Positions 10,626 to 26,489 of a stretch of DNA of 64,000 nt are shown one piece after another. Position numbers and translations under genes: made by a program. How positions within the stretch are numbered: the first letter of the stretch is position 1; every line of letters begins with the position of its first letter. This DNA is from Atrina japonica. Its lineage: Eukaryota > Mollusca > Bivalvia > Pterioida > Pinnidae. The notes under the pieces were generated by a model. It was not told where the DNA came from. It made no database searches and was given only the letters and a program-made list of their open reading frames with translations. The DNA lies in contig BROG01000338.1 in assembly GCA_030159075.1 (NCBI GenBank), forward strand, positions 555,001-619,000, given 5' to 3'.

Positions 10626-12135
10626 GACTAACTGGTTTCATTGTTTAATTATCACTCCGTTGATAATTTTTTCTATTATAGATATTAATTTCCAGTTTCA
10701 TTAATGTAATATCCCAAATGTTCTGTTATGAAAACAAAGTGTAAATTACAAGGTGAATACCGAGCTTGCATTACCATTTAGGTAAACAAAAAGCTGAGAT
10801 ACCAAAGTATTAAAGGGACATTATTGTCCGATTTATATAAGATGACGGGGCGGAGTAACCTTTTGCTTTTCACTCACTCACTCATTTATTTTACTCACTT
10901 TTCGGTTATCACAAGCTGCACGGGGAAACCGTTTTATTCCTCATTCACAAGACTCCACCCCACCAGGGTATATGGATTTTATCATATCTGTTTTTTTAGC
11001 AAATAAGGGCTACATTCTCTTCACAATTGGTATACTCGGGAACTATCTGAAATGCTATGTTCGTTTCATTCAATTCAGCAGTAGGACGATAATTATCATC
11101 GTCATAATCAACAACATCATCATCATCGTCGTTGTCGCCCTCGTTCTTGTTATTGTCGCCGTTTCCTGTTTAAACCTGATATTTGTATAATTTATATTTT
11201 AATAATTGCATCCGTCTGGAAGACTGCATATGTCAAAATTATGTTACCGAATCAATATTTTTGGAAAATACTGCAGTAGTTCTACCAAAATAAAAATAAT
11301 GTTTTTTTATGTTTTACAATATGTCTCTGTGCTGTTATATCAGATGAACATACTAGATTATTATATCCACATTACACGCCAATATGTTTAAATTCCAAGT
11401 ACAGTCTATACTCTATCTACTAATGCATTTAAACTTTTCACTCAGTTGTCACAATATCATTTTTACATCTTTATCCATTCAAGTCTTATCTAAAAGCATC
11501 TATCTGATTGATAAACAGTTATTTCATGGTCCGCATATTTGTAGCAATTTATGCCCGTTTGACCTTCACACTTTTACTTTTATCTTTTTACATCATAAAA
11601 CAATATGTGTTTAAATCACTTGATATATATCAGATGTTACACGATTCATTTAATTCACTCGTCAAGAGTAAATAACGACGCATTACAGCAATTCTTTAAC
11701 GCACCAAGATACAGATGCACATATAACAAGGAAGCACCAGACCAAAAAGTCATAAATGTTATTGAAATTAACATGAAATCGACCAGGAATGCAATGTACA
11801 AGGCAGGAAGCTGTGATGTATGTGTATGTAGTCTACAAAAAAATCTAAAAATTACAATCCTACAAAGTTAAACCGTGTTATTCTAAGAAGAGTGTGGTTT
11901 TTATTTATGACGAGAAATGCCAAATAATAGCTTTATGGTAGTCAGTCTCTCTGTCAGTCGTTTTTGTGAAAGGTTAACGAGTAAAATAATGAGCATTTTA
12001 CCGGTATGTTGAACTGTTGAGGTTTAATTTCATCAGTACTGTATAGTTATATGGGAATTTACCTATACAGTTTGTTATGGTTTAGTCTGAGGAGAACGAA
12101 TTTAATCTACGTAGAAATACTTTAATGATATATAT
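10626..12135. other. AT-rich tract, no supported gene
   Basis: A run of short plus-strand open frames (10824-11871) nearly abuts, but these are hydrophobic and low-complexity (ATC- and GTC-rich at 11090-11160) and resemble no protein family. A short stretch at 10797-10811, GATACCAAAGTAT, resembles the complemented retroelement 3' terminus but is too short to call. Confidence 0.45.
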
Positions 12136-13300
12136 CGGTAATATTACTCTAAATGATTATATCGATGATTGTATCGGTCGGCAGGATTAGATCGATAATT
12201 TTATCAATCGGCAGGATTATACCGACAATTGTATCGGTTGGTAGGATTATTTCGATAACTTTATAAGTCGGCAAGATTACTCTGATAATTGTATCAGTCG
12301 GCGGGATTATATCAATAACGTTATCGGTCAGGAGGATTATTTCGATAACTCTATCGGCTGACAGGATCATATCGATTATTGTATCGGTCGTGGGAGGATT
12401 ATTCCGATAATTGTGTCGATCGAAAGGATTATTCCAATAATTGTATAGGTCTGCAGGATTATATTGATAATTGTATCGGTCGGCTGGATTATTTCGTTAA
12501 TTGTATAGGTTTGCAGGATTATATTGATAATTGTATAGGTCAGTTGGATTACAACGATAATTGTATCTGTCAGTAGGATTATTTCGATAACTGTATAGGT
12601 CGGCAGGATTATTCTGATAAATGTGTCGGCCTGAAGGATTATTCCGATAGCTGTATAGGTCTGCAGAATTATATTGATAATTGTATAGGTCGGCGGAATT
12701 ATATCGATAATTGTGAAGGTCGGCACGATTATTTCAAAAAATTTATAGGTTTACAGAATTATATTGATAATTATATAGGTCAGCTGGATTACATCGATAA
12801 TTGCATCTGTTGGTAGGATTACATCGATAAATATATAGGTTAGTATGATTATATCGATAATTGTATCGGTCTGCGGGATTTTACCATTAATTGGATAGAT
12901 CTGTAGAATTATATTGATAATTGTATCGGTCGGCGGGATTATAATGATAATTGTATAGGTCGGCAGGATTATTTCAATTAGTGTATAGGTCTTCAGAATT
13001 ATATTGATAACTGTATAGGTTAGCGGGATTATATCGATAAACGTATAGGTTGGCAAGATTATATCGATAATTGTATAGGTCGGCGAGATTATATCGATAA
13101 CTTTATCGGTCAGCAGGATTATTTAGATAACTCTATGGGTTGACAGGATGATATCGATAATTGATCAGTTAACAGGATTATGTCAATAATTTTATAGGTC
13201 GGCGAGATTATATCGATAATTTTATAGGTCGGCGGGATTATGTCGATAACTGTATCGATCGGTAGGATTATATCGATAACTCTGTCGGTCGGAGGAACGT
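12136..13300 (+). repeat. 30-bp satellite, about 39 units
   Basis: Units read approximately GGATTATATCGATAATTGTA followed by TAGGTCGGCA. The period is very regular at 30 bp, with one unit near 12385 carrying extra bases and single-base losses near 12320 and 13165. Because 30 is a multiple of three, long open frames appear on both strands (for example 12376-12726 minus); these are repeat artefacts. Confidence 0.92.
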
Positions 13301-14090
13301 TACAGACATTATTTTAGCGTTGTAGCCATGAACTGAATATCCCTGAACTTTTAAAGACATATTCAGTCTATCATTTCATCTTCTTTTCAGCGTTACTAAA
13401 TTAATCAATCACTTAATGTATTTGTATTAGATCAAACAATGACGTTTAATTTACTTGATGCTTTCATATTAAAAAATACACTTGGTTTATGTGACGATTA
13501 TCGATTAAACATGTATATTCTAAGGCTTTAATGTGATTACGCTATTTATATTTGAGTTATTGATTGAAACACAAATATTTAATCTTGTACATAATAGGCA
13601 CATGGAAGTCCTAATGTAACGTATTGAAAACTTTAAACAGTGATAACAAGCTGTCATAGATTTATGTTAAATATTATTTAAAATCTATACAATCTTTATA
13701 ATGTGACTTATCAAATCATATTATCGTCTTGCCACGGAACATATAACCCATTTGCATAGCATTAATTATGTCTTCAGTTATTTTGAATCTTAGAAGTAAA
13801 TAGATTTTAGAGGGACTTAATAGCTTGTCACATCTCGACAACTCATAATCATATTACTCTTACGACAGCAGAGTATTGATATTAACCATTTGTCACCAGG
13901 TAGCCAGGCTAATTAGTCGCAGTAGTTAAGGAATTACTTTGAACAAAAAGCAATGAACAGGAAGTTAGATAACGCCAATGCAAAATCCATAAAGGCGATT
14001 GCCGTAATATACAGTACGGACAGTAGAAATGTTTTGTCTCTGTAAATCAATTGTTTGAATAAATTTTGATTCAATGTATATGTTTTCTTT
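13301..14090. other. AT-rich tract, nothing recognised
   Basis: No gene, RNA or repeat could be supported. Confidence 0.5.
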
Positions 14091-14177
14091 GCAAACAAAC
14101 ATACACACACGCACACATACGCACGTAGACACACGCACACATATACATAGATATATATATATACACACATACACACC
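14091..14177. repeat. Impure CA/CGCACA/TA microsatellite
   Basis: Alternating purine-pyrimidine run of CACACG, CACATA and ATATAT motifs with interruptions. Confidence 0.85.
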
Positions 14178-14366
14178 TCATTAATATGTGATAAGTGCTT
14201 TATAGTAAAGCGCATAAACCAAAGTATTACAACAAATCTGTAAATGGATTTTAATGAAAGTATATACACCCTCATTGCATTGGTATATATATGTATATTG
14301 GTATATACAATATTGTTGTACTATGAAAACATAAATCATAGTGTTATAATAGACAGATATGAAACG

Positions 14367-14987
<621 letters not shown>

Positions 14988-15038
<51 letters not shown>
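14988..15038. repeat. (CA)25 microsatellite
   Basis: Perfect CA dinucleotide run. Confidence 0.97.
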
Positions 15039-15039
<1 letters not shown>

Positions 15040-15289
15040 TGTTTATCATGCCATTTAGGTGACAGATAATTAGCGTGGCGACATGACTATTTATCTTTCA
15101 CTCCAACAACACCCATATTGACAATAAATTCACTCTGGTAAACGTTCATTCACGTTATAGTTACATATTATTCTTTTCAAATTGACCAATAAAATAATGA
15201 GAATCAAATGCCTCTTCTTTAACGTGATCGATTTCATATTGATGGAACAGCGCAAACAATAGGCAACATTAAATCGAGAAATAAATAAC

Positions 15290-15684
15290 CATAGGTGTTC
15301 TGTTGAACAAAATTAGTATAGGTGTTCTGTTGGAAAATAATTATAAGTATTCTATTGAACAAAATCTTGATAGGTGTTCTGTTGAACAAAATAATAATAA
15401 ATGTTCTGTGGAACAAAATAATTATAAGTTTTTGTGTAACATAATCATTATCGGTGTTCTTTTGAACAAAATCTTTATAGGTGTTCTGTGGAACAGAATC
15501 ATTATCGGTGTTCTGTGGAACAGAATCATTATAGGTGTTCTGTGGAACATAATCATTATAGGTGTTCTGTGGAACATAATCATTATAGGTGTTCTGTGGA
15601 ACATAATCATATAATCATTATCAGTGCTCTGTTGAATAAAATCAATACAAGTGTTTGCTCTGTTGAACAAAATCATTATCGGTG

Positions 15685-15688
<4 letters not shown>
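15290..15688 (+). repeat. 27-28-bp minisatellite with TGTTC..GAACA units
   Basis: About fourteen units of the type AGGTGTTCTGTTGAACAAAA followed by TCATTAT. Each contains the near-palindrome TGTTCTGTTGAACA. The more homogeneous units (GTGGAACATAATCATTATAG, 15480-15610) lie in the middle. Open frames on both strands are by-products. The array runs directly into an AT microsatellite. Confidence 0.9.

Positions 15689-15777
<89 letters not shown>
15689..15777. repeat. (AT)n microsatellite, about 89 bp
   Basis: Uninterrupted AT run joined to the right end of the 27-28-bp minisatellite. Confidence 0.97.
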
Positions 15778-15779
<2 letters not shown>

Positions 15780-16118
15780 TTATGATGAAAATATTTTTCA
15801 CTAATACATGTAATGTCAATTATTCATCTGCGAAATATGTTTTAAATCGCTATAGATAAAGGATTTCTTTGAAATCTAGGGAAAATGCATTGCAAAGATA
15901 ATGAGAAAATCATTTAAAAACTTCAATGAAAAATTTCTGTATTTTTTAGGTATATTTACTTGCTTTTTGTTTTCGAAGTTAGTTATTTAGATGGAAATTT
16001 TATTCGTAATATTAAAGTCATTTCCATACCGATGTGGATATCTTCTGTAGTAATCGTTGATGTCAGTTTTCACAATTATGATGTCATTGTACAGAAGCCC
16101 ACACGCACACCCACTCAC
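15778..16118. other. AT-rich spacer, nothing recognised
   Basis: No gene or repeat could be supported. Confidence 0.45.
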
Positions 16119-16126
16119 CCCCACAC

Positions 16127-16150
16127 AAATAAATAAATAAATAAATAAAT
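16127..16150. repeat. (AAAT)n run
   Basis: Six AAAT tetranucleotides preceded by a C/A-rich stretch of CACACGCACACCCACTCACC type. Confidence 0.9.
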
Positions 16151-16177
16151 ACTCTTATAACACATATATGTATATTG

Positions 16178-16330
16178 TAAAAACGGGGTCCTGTGTCACA
16201 GAAGGTGTCGGCATATTAAAGAACCCTCTTTGCTCAATGGCCGTCAGTGCCAAGCATGGGCCAAAATTTGAAGCCCTTCACCCGCATTTGGTGACATCTC
16301 CATATGAGGGAAAGATTCTTGATATATTGT
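16178..16330 (+). mobile_element. 5'-truncated tRNA-derived SINE
   Basis: It matches the body of the SINEs at 26.2 and 54.8 kb from ACGGGGTCCTGTGTCACAGA through AATGGCCGTCAGTGCC, CATTTGGTGACATCTCC and ATATGAGGGAAAGATTCTTG. The tRNA-like head is absent and so is the AAAC-rich tail. Confidence 0.8.
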
Positions 16331-16619
16331 AAATTTGTGTGCCAACTCTCTCATAAAACGAATAAGGATCGATTCGGAAACTTCCCTCGAATGAAAGCCT
16401 GAATCAGTACAAAAAGCATTCTTCTATTTTCTGATATTTACCAATGTGTCGCTCAATTACGACAGTATTACGACGATATTCAAATATTTTACTTGTTTAT
16501 GCAATAAATGTTTTGATTGGAAAACTAGGCTTAAGAAAAAACTCTTATAACACGTAATTATGTAACGTCATCGTACGATTTGAAAATTTCAATAGTAAAA
16601 CAACGATTTTCAATTATAT

Positions 16620-16800
16620 GGCAAGTCATTAATAGTGGAGAAGTGAACCCAATTACAATGCACCCAGGGAGAAACAACCTTCCTTTCTTGGGTAAACTGG
16701 CAAAATTTCTCTTCCAGCATAACAGGCTCCTGCTGGGTTCGAACTCGCATAAATTAAAGGTGAGAGACTGCATGGATTGAAGAACAAAGAGGACTGCGTG
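16620..16800 (-). mobile_element. tRNA-derived SINE relic of a different type
   Basis: The minus strand carries GCGAGTTCGAACCCAGCAGG, a good B box (GTTCGAACCC), followed by a body with GGTTGTTTCTCCCTGGGTGC. The A box is unclear. Chance open frames cover both strands here. Confidence 0.45.
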
Positions 16801-16902
16801 CTGTAACAATAAGGTTTGTATGTTTTCTAAAGACCATTAACAAGGATTCTAAATATAACAGACTGTAAATGCTTATAACTGTTTATTCGTTTGCATTGAA
16901 GA

Positions 16903-17032
<130 letters not shown>

Positions 17033-17490
17033 TGTCGAAAAGCATAAACTCTTCAAATCTGAAGAACATATTTTATGTTTAAGATTTTATTCAAATTGAT
17101 ATGAATGACATTGGTTTTTTTTCCTTTAAACGGAAGTCATGTAAAAAGAAACCTTTCTTATGCAGGAAAATCGACATAATTCTTTCAGGTTCGTATAAAT
17201 CTTGTCTTGTTAATCTGTTATTACATTACCCAAGCCTATAATATAATGGCACTTTAATATGGGGTTTCACTGAAGCATTCAATGCAATGATGAAGCACAC
17301 AACGTTATTGGAATCAAGTCTGATACAAGAAAACGGCACTTTACCTATGTTCCCAGCTCAAACGATTATGTATTCAGTTCGCTTCGTTCCTGTTCATCAT
17401 TATACGTCAGAGAGTAATTAAAAAGTCTAAAATAGTGTTTCATAACCATGAATATACGCAATTGAAAACGTACCACTAATACGACAAGCT
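17033..17490. other. Region downstream of the GPCR stop codon
   Basis: On the minus strand this is the probable 3' UTR of the GPCR. Candidate polyadenylation hexamers are ATTAAA (17258-17253) and AATAAA (17091-17086), about 235 and 400 nt after the stop codon. No other feature was seen. Confidence 0.4.
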
Positions 17491-18651
17491 TTAAATTGGC
17501 GTGGTTTCTGTACATGCATCCTTAAATTCGATGCCAGTCGAAGCCGGTTCGGTCTGGATCTCATAGATACGATGCAAATGACGTAAACAAACCGTGGACG
17601 TCATCATTTCTTTAAATGATTTTCTGAATGTCCTTGAAAACACAAAACACACACTGAAGACTATCACTGTGTTGATCCAAGCCATGTAGTGTGAAATGTA
17701 TCTGGCCTTGGCAAGTTGTAACATGAGTTGTCTATCTTGAATCCAAGATGGCGGATATGTCATATCTATCACATTTATAATCGTCGGCGGCAATACTAGA
17801 ATAAAATACAGAGTTGATAATCCAAGTGTGGTATATGTTAACACCAAGGAAATGTTCTCTTCCACCCGTTGATGAGCTTTAGACGGAAGTTTGAGACAGA
17901 GTCCTGTTGTTATAAGTACATTGAAAACAAATATTAGAGTCAACGGAATAAAGGAATAAAAACTTGCTGAAAGCCATGGCCATATCAAGGCGTGTATGTC
18001 ACCAACTTGGTGAAAAATAAAACAACCAGAATTTTCCATCAGTTCGAAAGTCCACATTGCATGTATACTTATAACAATCAGCCCAACAAAGATGATTATT
18101 GATGCAAACTTTGCCATGAATATTGTGCAAAGAGTTATTGCCTTTTTGGAATGCCAGATAACAATATATCGGTCGATTAACATCGCAACAACAAACCAAA
18201 TTCCAGCGAATGAAATTACCCGACTAATAAATTGCCATACTCGACATAACCAGTCGGCACGTGCATCTATTGACTTTTCATTTGTTAAATTTGCTATCCA
18301 CTCCGATCCCAGAAACAAATACAGCATGAGTATGCTACATACCGCATATAGCGAAACATACAAGCTGACTGAATAATGGTGAAACTGTTTTCTCTTCATT
18401 ATAATGATCGTTAATATGTTACCGACAGATCCCAGGAATATAAGGACTGGTGGGAGGTACACTTGAAACACTATACCATATACTTTGATTTCATTTTCAA
18501 TGTCCTCATAATACGACGACAACCAAAATCCTTCCTCCGAATTGTTGAAATATGCTGGTATGATTGCCGAGTTAGTAACTATACTGTCTGTACTGTATCC
18601 AACGTCCGTAGTGTAGCTGTCATTGGATGTCGCCAGGACTGAATCTGTCAT
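17491..18651 (-). CDS. Rhodopsin-class (family A) G protein-coupled receptor, 386 aa, single coding exon
   Basis: A seven-helix plasma-membrane receptor, probably for a neuropeptide; the ligand cannot be told from sequence. The outer N-terminus (1-56) has sequons N10-D-S and N36-N-S. TM1 (about 57-84) carries GSVGN with N78 at 1.50; TM2 is about 93-118, with a sequon N121-L-T beyond it. C136 before TM3 and C210 in loop 2 should form the usual disulfide. D160-R161-Y162 closes TM3. TM5 has P236, TM6 LPP (288-289), and TM7 (about 317-340) leads into FRKSFKEMM, the usual helix-8 position. Two class-A landmarks are altered: the 2.50 aspartate is a serine (AVCSI at 103-107) and NPxxY is absent (INTVIVFSVCF). 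The only ATG with a complete N-terminus was chosen; TTTATTTTCAG 13 nt upstream looks like a splice acceptor, implying a 5' UTR intron. Intronless coding regions are common in expanded invertebrate receptor families. It may resemble FMRFamide- or sex-peptide-receptor-like groups, but this is a guess. The frame is intact. Confidence 0.93.
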   Translation of the reverse strand: MTDSVLATSNDSYTTDVGYSTDSIVTNSAIIPAYFNNSEEGFWLSSYYEDIENEIKVYGIVFQVYLPPVLIFLGSVGNILTIIIMKRKQFHHYSVSLYVSLYAVCSILMLYLFLGSEWIANLTNEKSIDARADWLCRVWQFISRVISFAGIWFVVAMLIDRYIVIWHSKKAITLCTIFMAKFASIIIFVGLIVISIHAMWTFELMENSGCFIFHQVGDIHALIWPWLSASFYSFIPLTLIFVFNVLITTGLCLKLPSKAHQRVEENISLVLTYTTLGLSTLYFILVLPPTIINVIDMTYPPSWIQDRQLMLQLAKARYISHYMAWINTVIVFSVCFVFSRTFRKSFKEMMTSTVCLRHLHRIYEIQTEPASTGIEFKDACTETTPI

Positions 18652-18663
18652 TTTTATATCAGT

Positions 18664-18676
18664 CTGAAAATAAACT
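18664..18676 (-). promoter_or_regulatory. Candidate 3' splice acceptor before the GPCR start codon
   Basis: The minus strand reads GTTTATTTTCAG and then ACTGATATAAAA before the ATG. A pyrimidine-rich tract ending in CAG 13 nt upstream of a start codon is the pattern of a 5' UTR intron acceptor. The donor and first exon are not identifiable. Confidence 0.4.
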
Positions 18677-19785
<1,109 letters not shown>

Positions 19786-19885
19786 TTAGATGAAATTATC
19801 ATAAGGCTATGAAAAGGACAAAGACGTCACTCACTGTTGACTAAGATTTGTTTTGACACAACAGTATGAGTTAGCTGATCAGAAA

Positions 19886-20096
19886 TGATTCTTAATCGGA
19901 TACTTACGTGTGGATTGATTATAATGACTAGCTATCAAAATGTATGCAAAATAGTCTACTAAAATAGTAGTAATATTTCTAATACATCATCAATAAAATT
20001 GATCTGACCATCTACAGATCACCTTAGCCCAAGTAATAAATTGTATGCTACTGATACGGATATACTGAATTCCGTATATGCATGCTTCCTATACAT
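19886..20096 (+). repeat. Dispersed repeat, copy 1 (second copy at 52892-53080)
   Basis: It shares with 52892-53080 the ordered blocks GATTCTTAATCGGATAC, CGTGTGGATTGAT-like, ATATTTCTAATACATCAT, ACAGATCA and AAGCCCRAGT. It ends in a block repeated as a perfect 27-bp direct repeat at 20070-20096 and 20154-20180 (TTCCGTATATGCATGCTTCC and on). Confidence 0.6.
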
Positions 20097-20153
20097 GAAA
20101 CGAATCTCCCACGTCCTCAGACTAAATGATACTAGTACACTTTTTTTATAACT

Positions 20154-20180
20154 TTCCGTATATGCATGCTTCCTATACAT
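20154..20180 (+). repeat. Second copy of a perfect 27-bp direct repeat
   Basis: Identical to 20070-20096; the copies are 84 bp apart start to start. The core TATATGCATGC is partly palindromic. Confidence 0.9.
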
Positions 20181-21089
20181 TTACAAGGTTTCTTTGGTCC
20201 ATAGCGTGTGTTTTATATATTATACATTAAATTATCTAGAAATAATACAGATTTGATTGTACTTACAGTATATACGTACACCTATCTGTAATGACTGATC
20301 AACAAACGCCCAACACTGTCCACTGTCTACTAATTCACAATACAATCATCCGGCTTCCGCCTATGTGTCGATACATATTGAGAATCATATTTCATCAATG
20401 TTATTAAAAACTGCGATTAAATTTCTGCTCTGATACTCTTATGCAATACCAAATCTTTTCAACTCTTCATATAAATTCCAGTTTGAATTGATATACTTTT
20501 TTCGGGTAGTGTTCTTTATATGTATATATATATAGCACAGGTAAGCATCATGATGTAGCTGCGGCTAAAATATAATAATCCGAATTCAAAATATAAACAT
20601 TTAGCAAGGAACTACGGTATCACATAGTAAAACTGATGTAACATTTGCGTTTTATGGTTAATCTGCACGAAGTTAAGATATCGATATTTACCGACACATG
20701 CATGTACAGATGGCTATATAGGAATTAAGATTGGTCAATAGTATTAGCGTATCGTTTACGAGAAAATATCCAATGGATAAACGATTGTGCCTGCCTTCAT
20801 TGTTGTTCATGTATTACAGGAAGCGTTTTGCAGGATACAATGCTGTGTGAAGGTATTGTTTTAATAATCATCTCTCTCATACCAAGGATAACTAGCAATA
20901 TCTAATCTCGGAATGGAGCGATAAGTCATAGGAGGGATATTCATATATAATGTATGAATGAATGCTTTCATACATGCATCCTTCAGACTGCACAATTCTT
21001 ATATGTTTAAAAAAAAATAAATAAAGCTTTGTTAAAACAGCTTTAAACCCAAACTCAAATACATAAGTAACAAGGCACCTACAAATTCA
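20181..21089. other. AT-rich tract, nothing recognised
   Basis: No gene, RNA or clear repeat was found. Confidence 0.45.
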
Positions 21090-21172
21090 CAATACCCCGG
21101 CCGGGTTCAATCTCTCGACCTATGGCACCACTATAGGCTCTCCTGTTTGGTGAATAACCACTAGGCCATCTC
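21090..21172 (-). mobile_element. tRNA-like SINE head
   Basis: The minus strand reads GATGGCCTAGTGGTTATTC (A-box-like TGGCCTAGTGG) and, 40 bases on, GAGATTGAACCCGGCC (B-box-like). The acceptor arms do not pair, so this is a SINE head rather than a tRNA gene. It abuts the CTGT/CT microsatellite. Confidence 0.55.
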
Positions 21173-22363
<1,191 letters not shown>

Positions 22364-22560
22364 TTACAGTGCTTGGTAGAGCGTTCGCCCCACTAGGGGT
22401 AAATAGTCCCACGTTTGTGGGACAGGGATAACTTTACCTTCGTCAATCCCTCGGCATAAGATATAAAAGCTCTGATCATTTCTAATGAGACAAAAAAGAG
22501 GTCCCGTGTCTTGGTACGTTAAATACCCCTCATAAAATAAAAATATATGGGATTTCACTT
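22364..22560 (+). mobile_element. Diverged tRNA-derived SINE
   Basis: It starts with CTTGGTAGAGCGTTCGCC (tRNA A-box and anticodon-arm-like), then a perfect small hairpin GTCCCACGTTTGTGGGAC at 22406-22423. Its later part (GAGGTCCCGTGTCTTGGTAC, GTTAAATACCC) resembles the body of the main SINE family in this window. Confidence 0.55.
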
Positions 22561-23645
22561 TAAGCTAGATTGTCTCTTTAAAAAAGAATAAATGAATAAA
22601 CAACAATAGAGCAGACTTCATAGATTGGAATAATATTTCAAAATATGGTCGCCACCATATGACTAAAAAATTGCTTAATGTTGCGTAAAACACTAATTAA
22701 CCGTACAAAGATAATTTCATTAAAATATATCGATCTTTATCATTTATGACAGTGTCTTTTTACTAAAAATAAGTTTCATTATGCTGTTTTGATAATCGTA
22801 TTCTCATGTTAGACTCGTGGGTATTAGAAAGAGCTATGGCGTCTGAATTGCTGTTTAAGTGTACCTTATATATATATATGAGACCCTGCAGTAATATCCA
22901 AGTGTTGACCTCTTGGTTATTTGTATAGTATTAAGTCACTGTCTTTATTTTTATTTCTTCGAGTAATAATAAAAACAATATATATTAACGCGAAAAAAAA
23001 TCACCCTAGTCAGATATTTTCCAATTATCTGACAGAAAACAGTTAGTAATTATATGTTAAACATAGACACAGGAAGTTCAGTATCCGACTTAAAGACATT
23101 GCTTCTACATCATAAAAGTACTAGATCATTTTAAATATGTAAGGAGTTGTTAATTAGAAAGAATGCGTAATTACAATTCACATGAAGTCATAATATCTCA
23201 AATTAAGTTTAGCAAGGAGGATCATTATTGATTAAATATAGAATTTTAAGTCATTTTAGGGCCTCGATATTAACTGAGAAATATATACCAAATTTTCTTT
23301 AATCAAGGTAAAGTAAATTAATGCGGTCTTTGGTTATTTAATTTAATCGATGAATCTTAAGCCTCGGGAACAATTATTTTTCTCTGATGTATTTCTGTAA
23401 ATTGGATTAACGATCTAAGCTACTCGTGTGACCTATTGACATTAGGTTCGTATCCGTCGTCATGCGTCATTCGTTATCAATTTAACATTTATAAATTCCT
23501 CTTGGAAACTACATAGCCGGAGGTCCGTGTTTAATAGGAATTAACCATATTTGTAAATTAATTTATGATCGTCCTTAAAAATTGACACTTTGGTATTCTT
23601 ACTTTTTATATTTGATCTTAATATTATTTTTATATTAAAAACACA
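22561..23645. other. AT-rich tract, nothing recognised
   Basis: No coding or structural signal stood out. Confidence 0.45.
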
Positions 23646-23722
23646 AACACCAAAGCTTTAACAATCATGAGGTCCAAAAGACAAATCTTGCGAACACGGA
23701 CAAACACGGACCTCCAATTTGC
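23646..23722 (-). mobile_element. Short retroelement 3' UTR fragment
   Basis: The plus strand has ACACCAAAGCTTTAACAATC, ACAAATCTTG and ACGGACAAACACGGACCTCC, which follow in order the UTR copy at 55575-55655. About 75 bases are recognisable. Confidence 0.6.
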
Positions 23723-25854
<2,132 letters not shown>

Positions 25855-25980
25855 TGGTCCAATCCGGTTTGGGATTCGTAATTCTTCTTCATGTTGAGAC
25901 TATTATTGCATCCAAGTTGTCTTATTCCAATGGAGTTAATGTTTGGAATATCCATCGGTACTTCTTTATCTATACTTCAC
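25855..25980 (+). mobile_element. Retroelement 3' end, subfamily 2
   Basis: CCGGTTTGGGATTCGTAATT, TTCATGTTGAGAC, CCAATGGAGTTAATGTTTGG and ATCGGTACTTCTTTATC match, in order, the tail of the RT relic at 8890-9003. Only the 3' terminus is present. Confidence 0.7.
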
Positions 25981-26199
25981 ATTAATGTGTAAAATAGGAA
26001 ATTACGATATCCATGTAATTCAATCATTTTGAATAATGCCAACGTGAATGATAATCATATCTTTTTACATGTTCCAATTCATTTGCGGGTTATCTTTCCG
26101 CGACCTCAATACAGTACTTGTCATGAAGTGAGCAATAGAAATATTTTCGCTGAAAATTAAGCAATAATTCCTGAATTATGTTTAATGATATATATTATT
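25981..26199. other. Spacer, nothing recognised
   Basis: AT-rich, with no signal. Confidence 0.4.
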
Positions 26200-26489
26200 T
26201 GCAGGATATAGAGCCGGCCTGGCTCAGTCGGTAGCGCGCTCGACTCTGGATCGTGAGTCCCGCCGGCGACCGCTTGGTTTCCTGTCTTCCGGATGAGACA
26301 GTAAAAACTGGAGTTCCCGTGTCACAGTAGATGTCGGCACGTTAAAGAACCCTCACTACTCAATGGCCGTAAGTGCCGAGCATAGGCCAAAATCTGAAGC
26401 CGGCATTTGGTGACGTCTCCATATGAGTGAAGAATTCTTGAGTGGGACGTTCAACAACAATAAACAAACAAACAAACATGCAGGATATA
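26200..26489 (+). mobile_element. tRNA-derived SINE with 11-bp target-site duplication
   Basis: TGCAGGATATA flanks the element at 26200-26210 and 26479-26489. The body begins GAGCCGGCCTGGCTCAGTCG (tRNA-like A box TGGCTCAGTCGG) and has a damaged B box. Downstream are GATGTCGGCACGTTAAAGAA, CAATGGCCGTAAGTGCCGAG, CATTTGGTGACGTCTCC and TATGAGTGAAGAATTCTTG, with a tail of AATAAACAAACAAACAAAC. It was presumably transcribed by RNA polymerase III and mobilised by a LINE-type machinery in trans. Confidence 0.92.

Noticed and set aside
10824..11871. Five nearly abutting plus-strand open frames
   Set aside because: Low-complexity, hydrophobic or lysine/isoleucine-rich translations, no family resemblance, no splice or start context; expected by chance in AT-rich DNA.
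12149..13056. Long open frames on both strands with regular IIxIILPT-type repeats
   Set aside because: The 30-bp satellite period is divisible by three, so stops are avoided in whole frames; there is no start context and both strands are open.
18092..18376. Plus-strand frame inside the GPCR
   Set aside because: Antisense shadow of the receptor; so is the minus-strand alternate frame 17999-18199.
26211..26290. Functional tRNA gene
   Set aside because: The A and B boxes are tRNA-like but the acceptor arms do not pair and a SINE body and tail follow; the same applies at 54770, 39521 (minus), 42932, 3151 and 21172 (minus).
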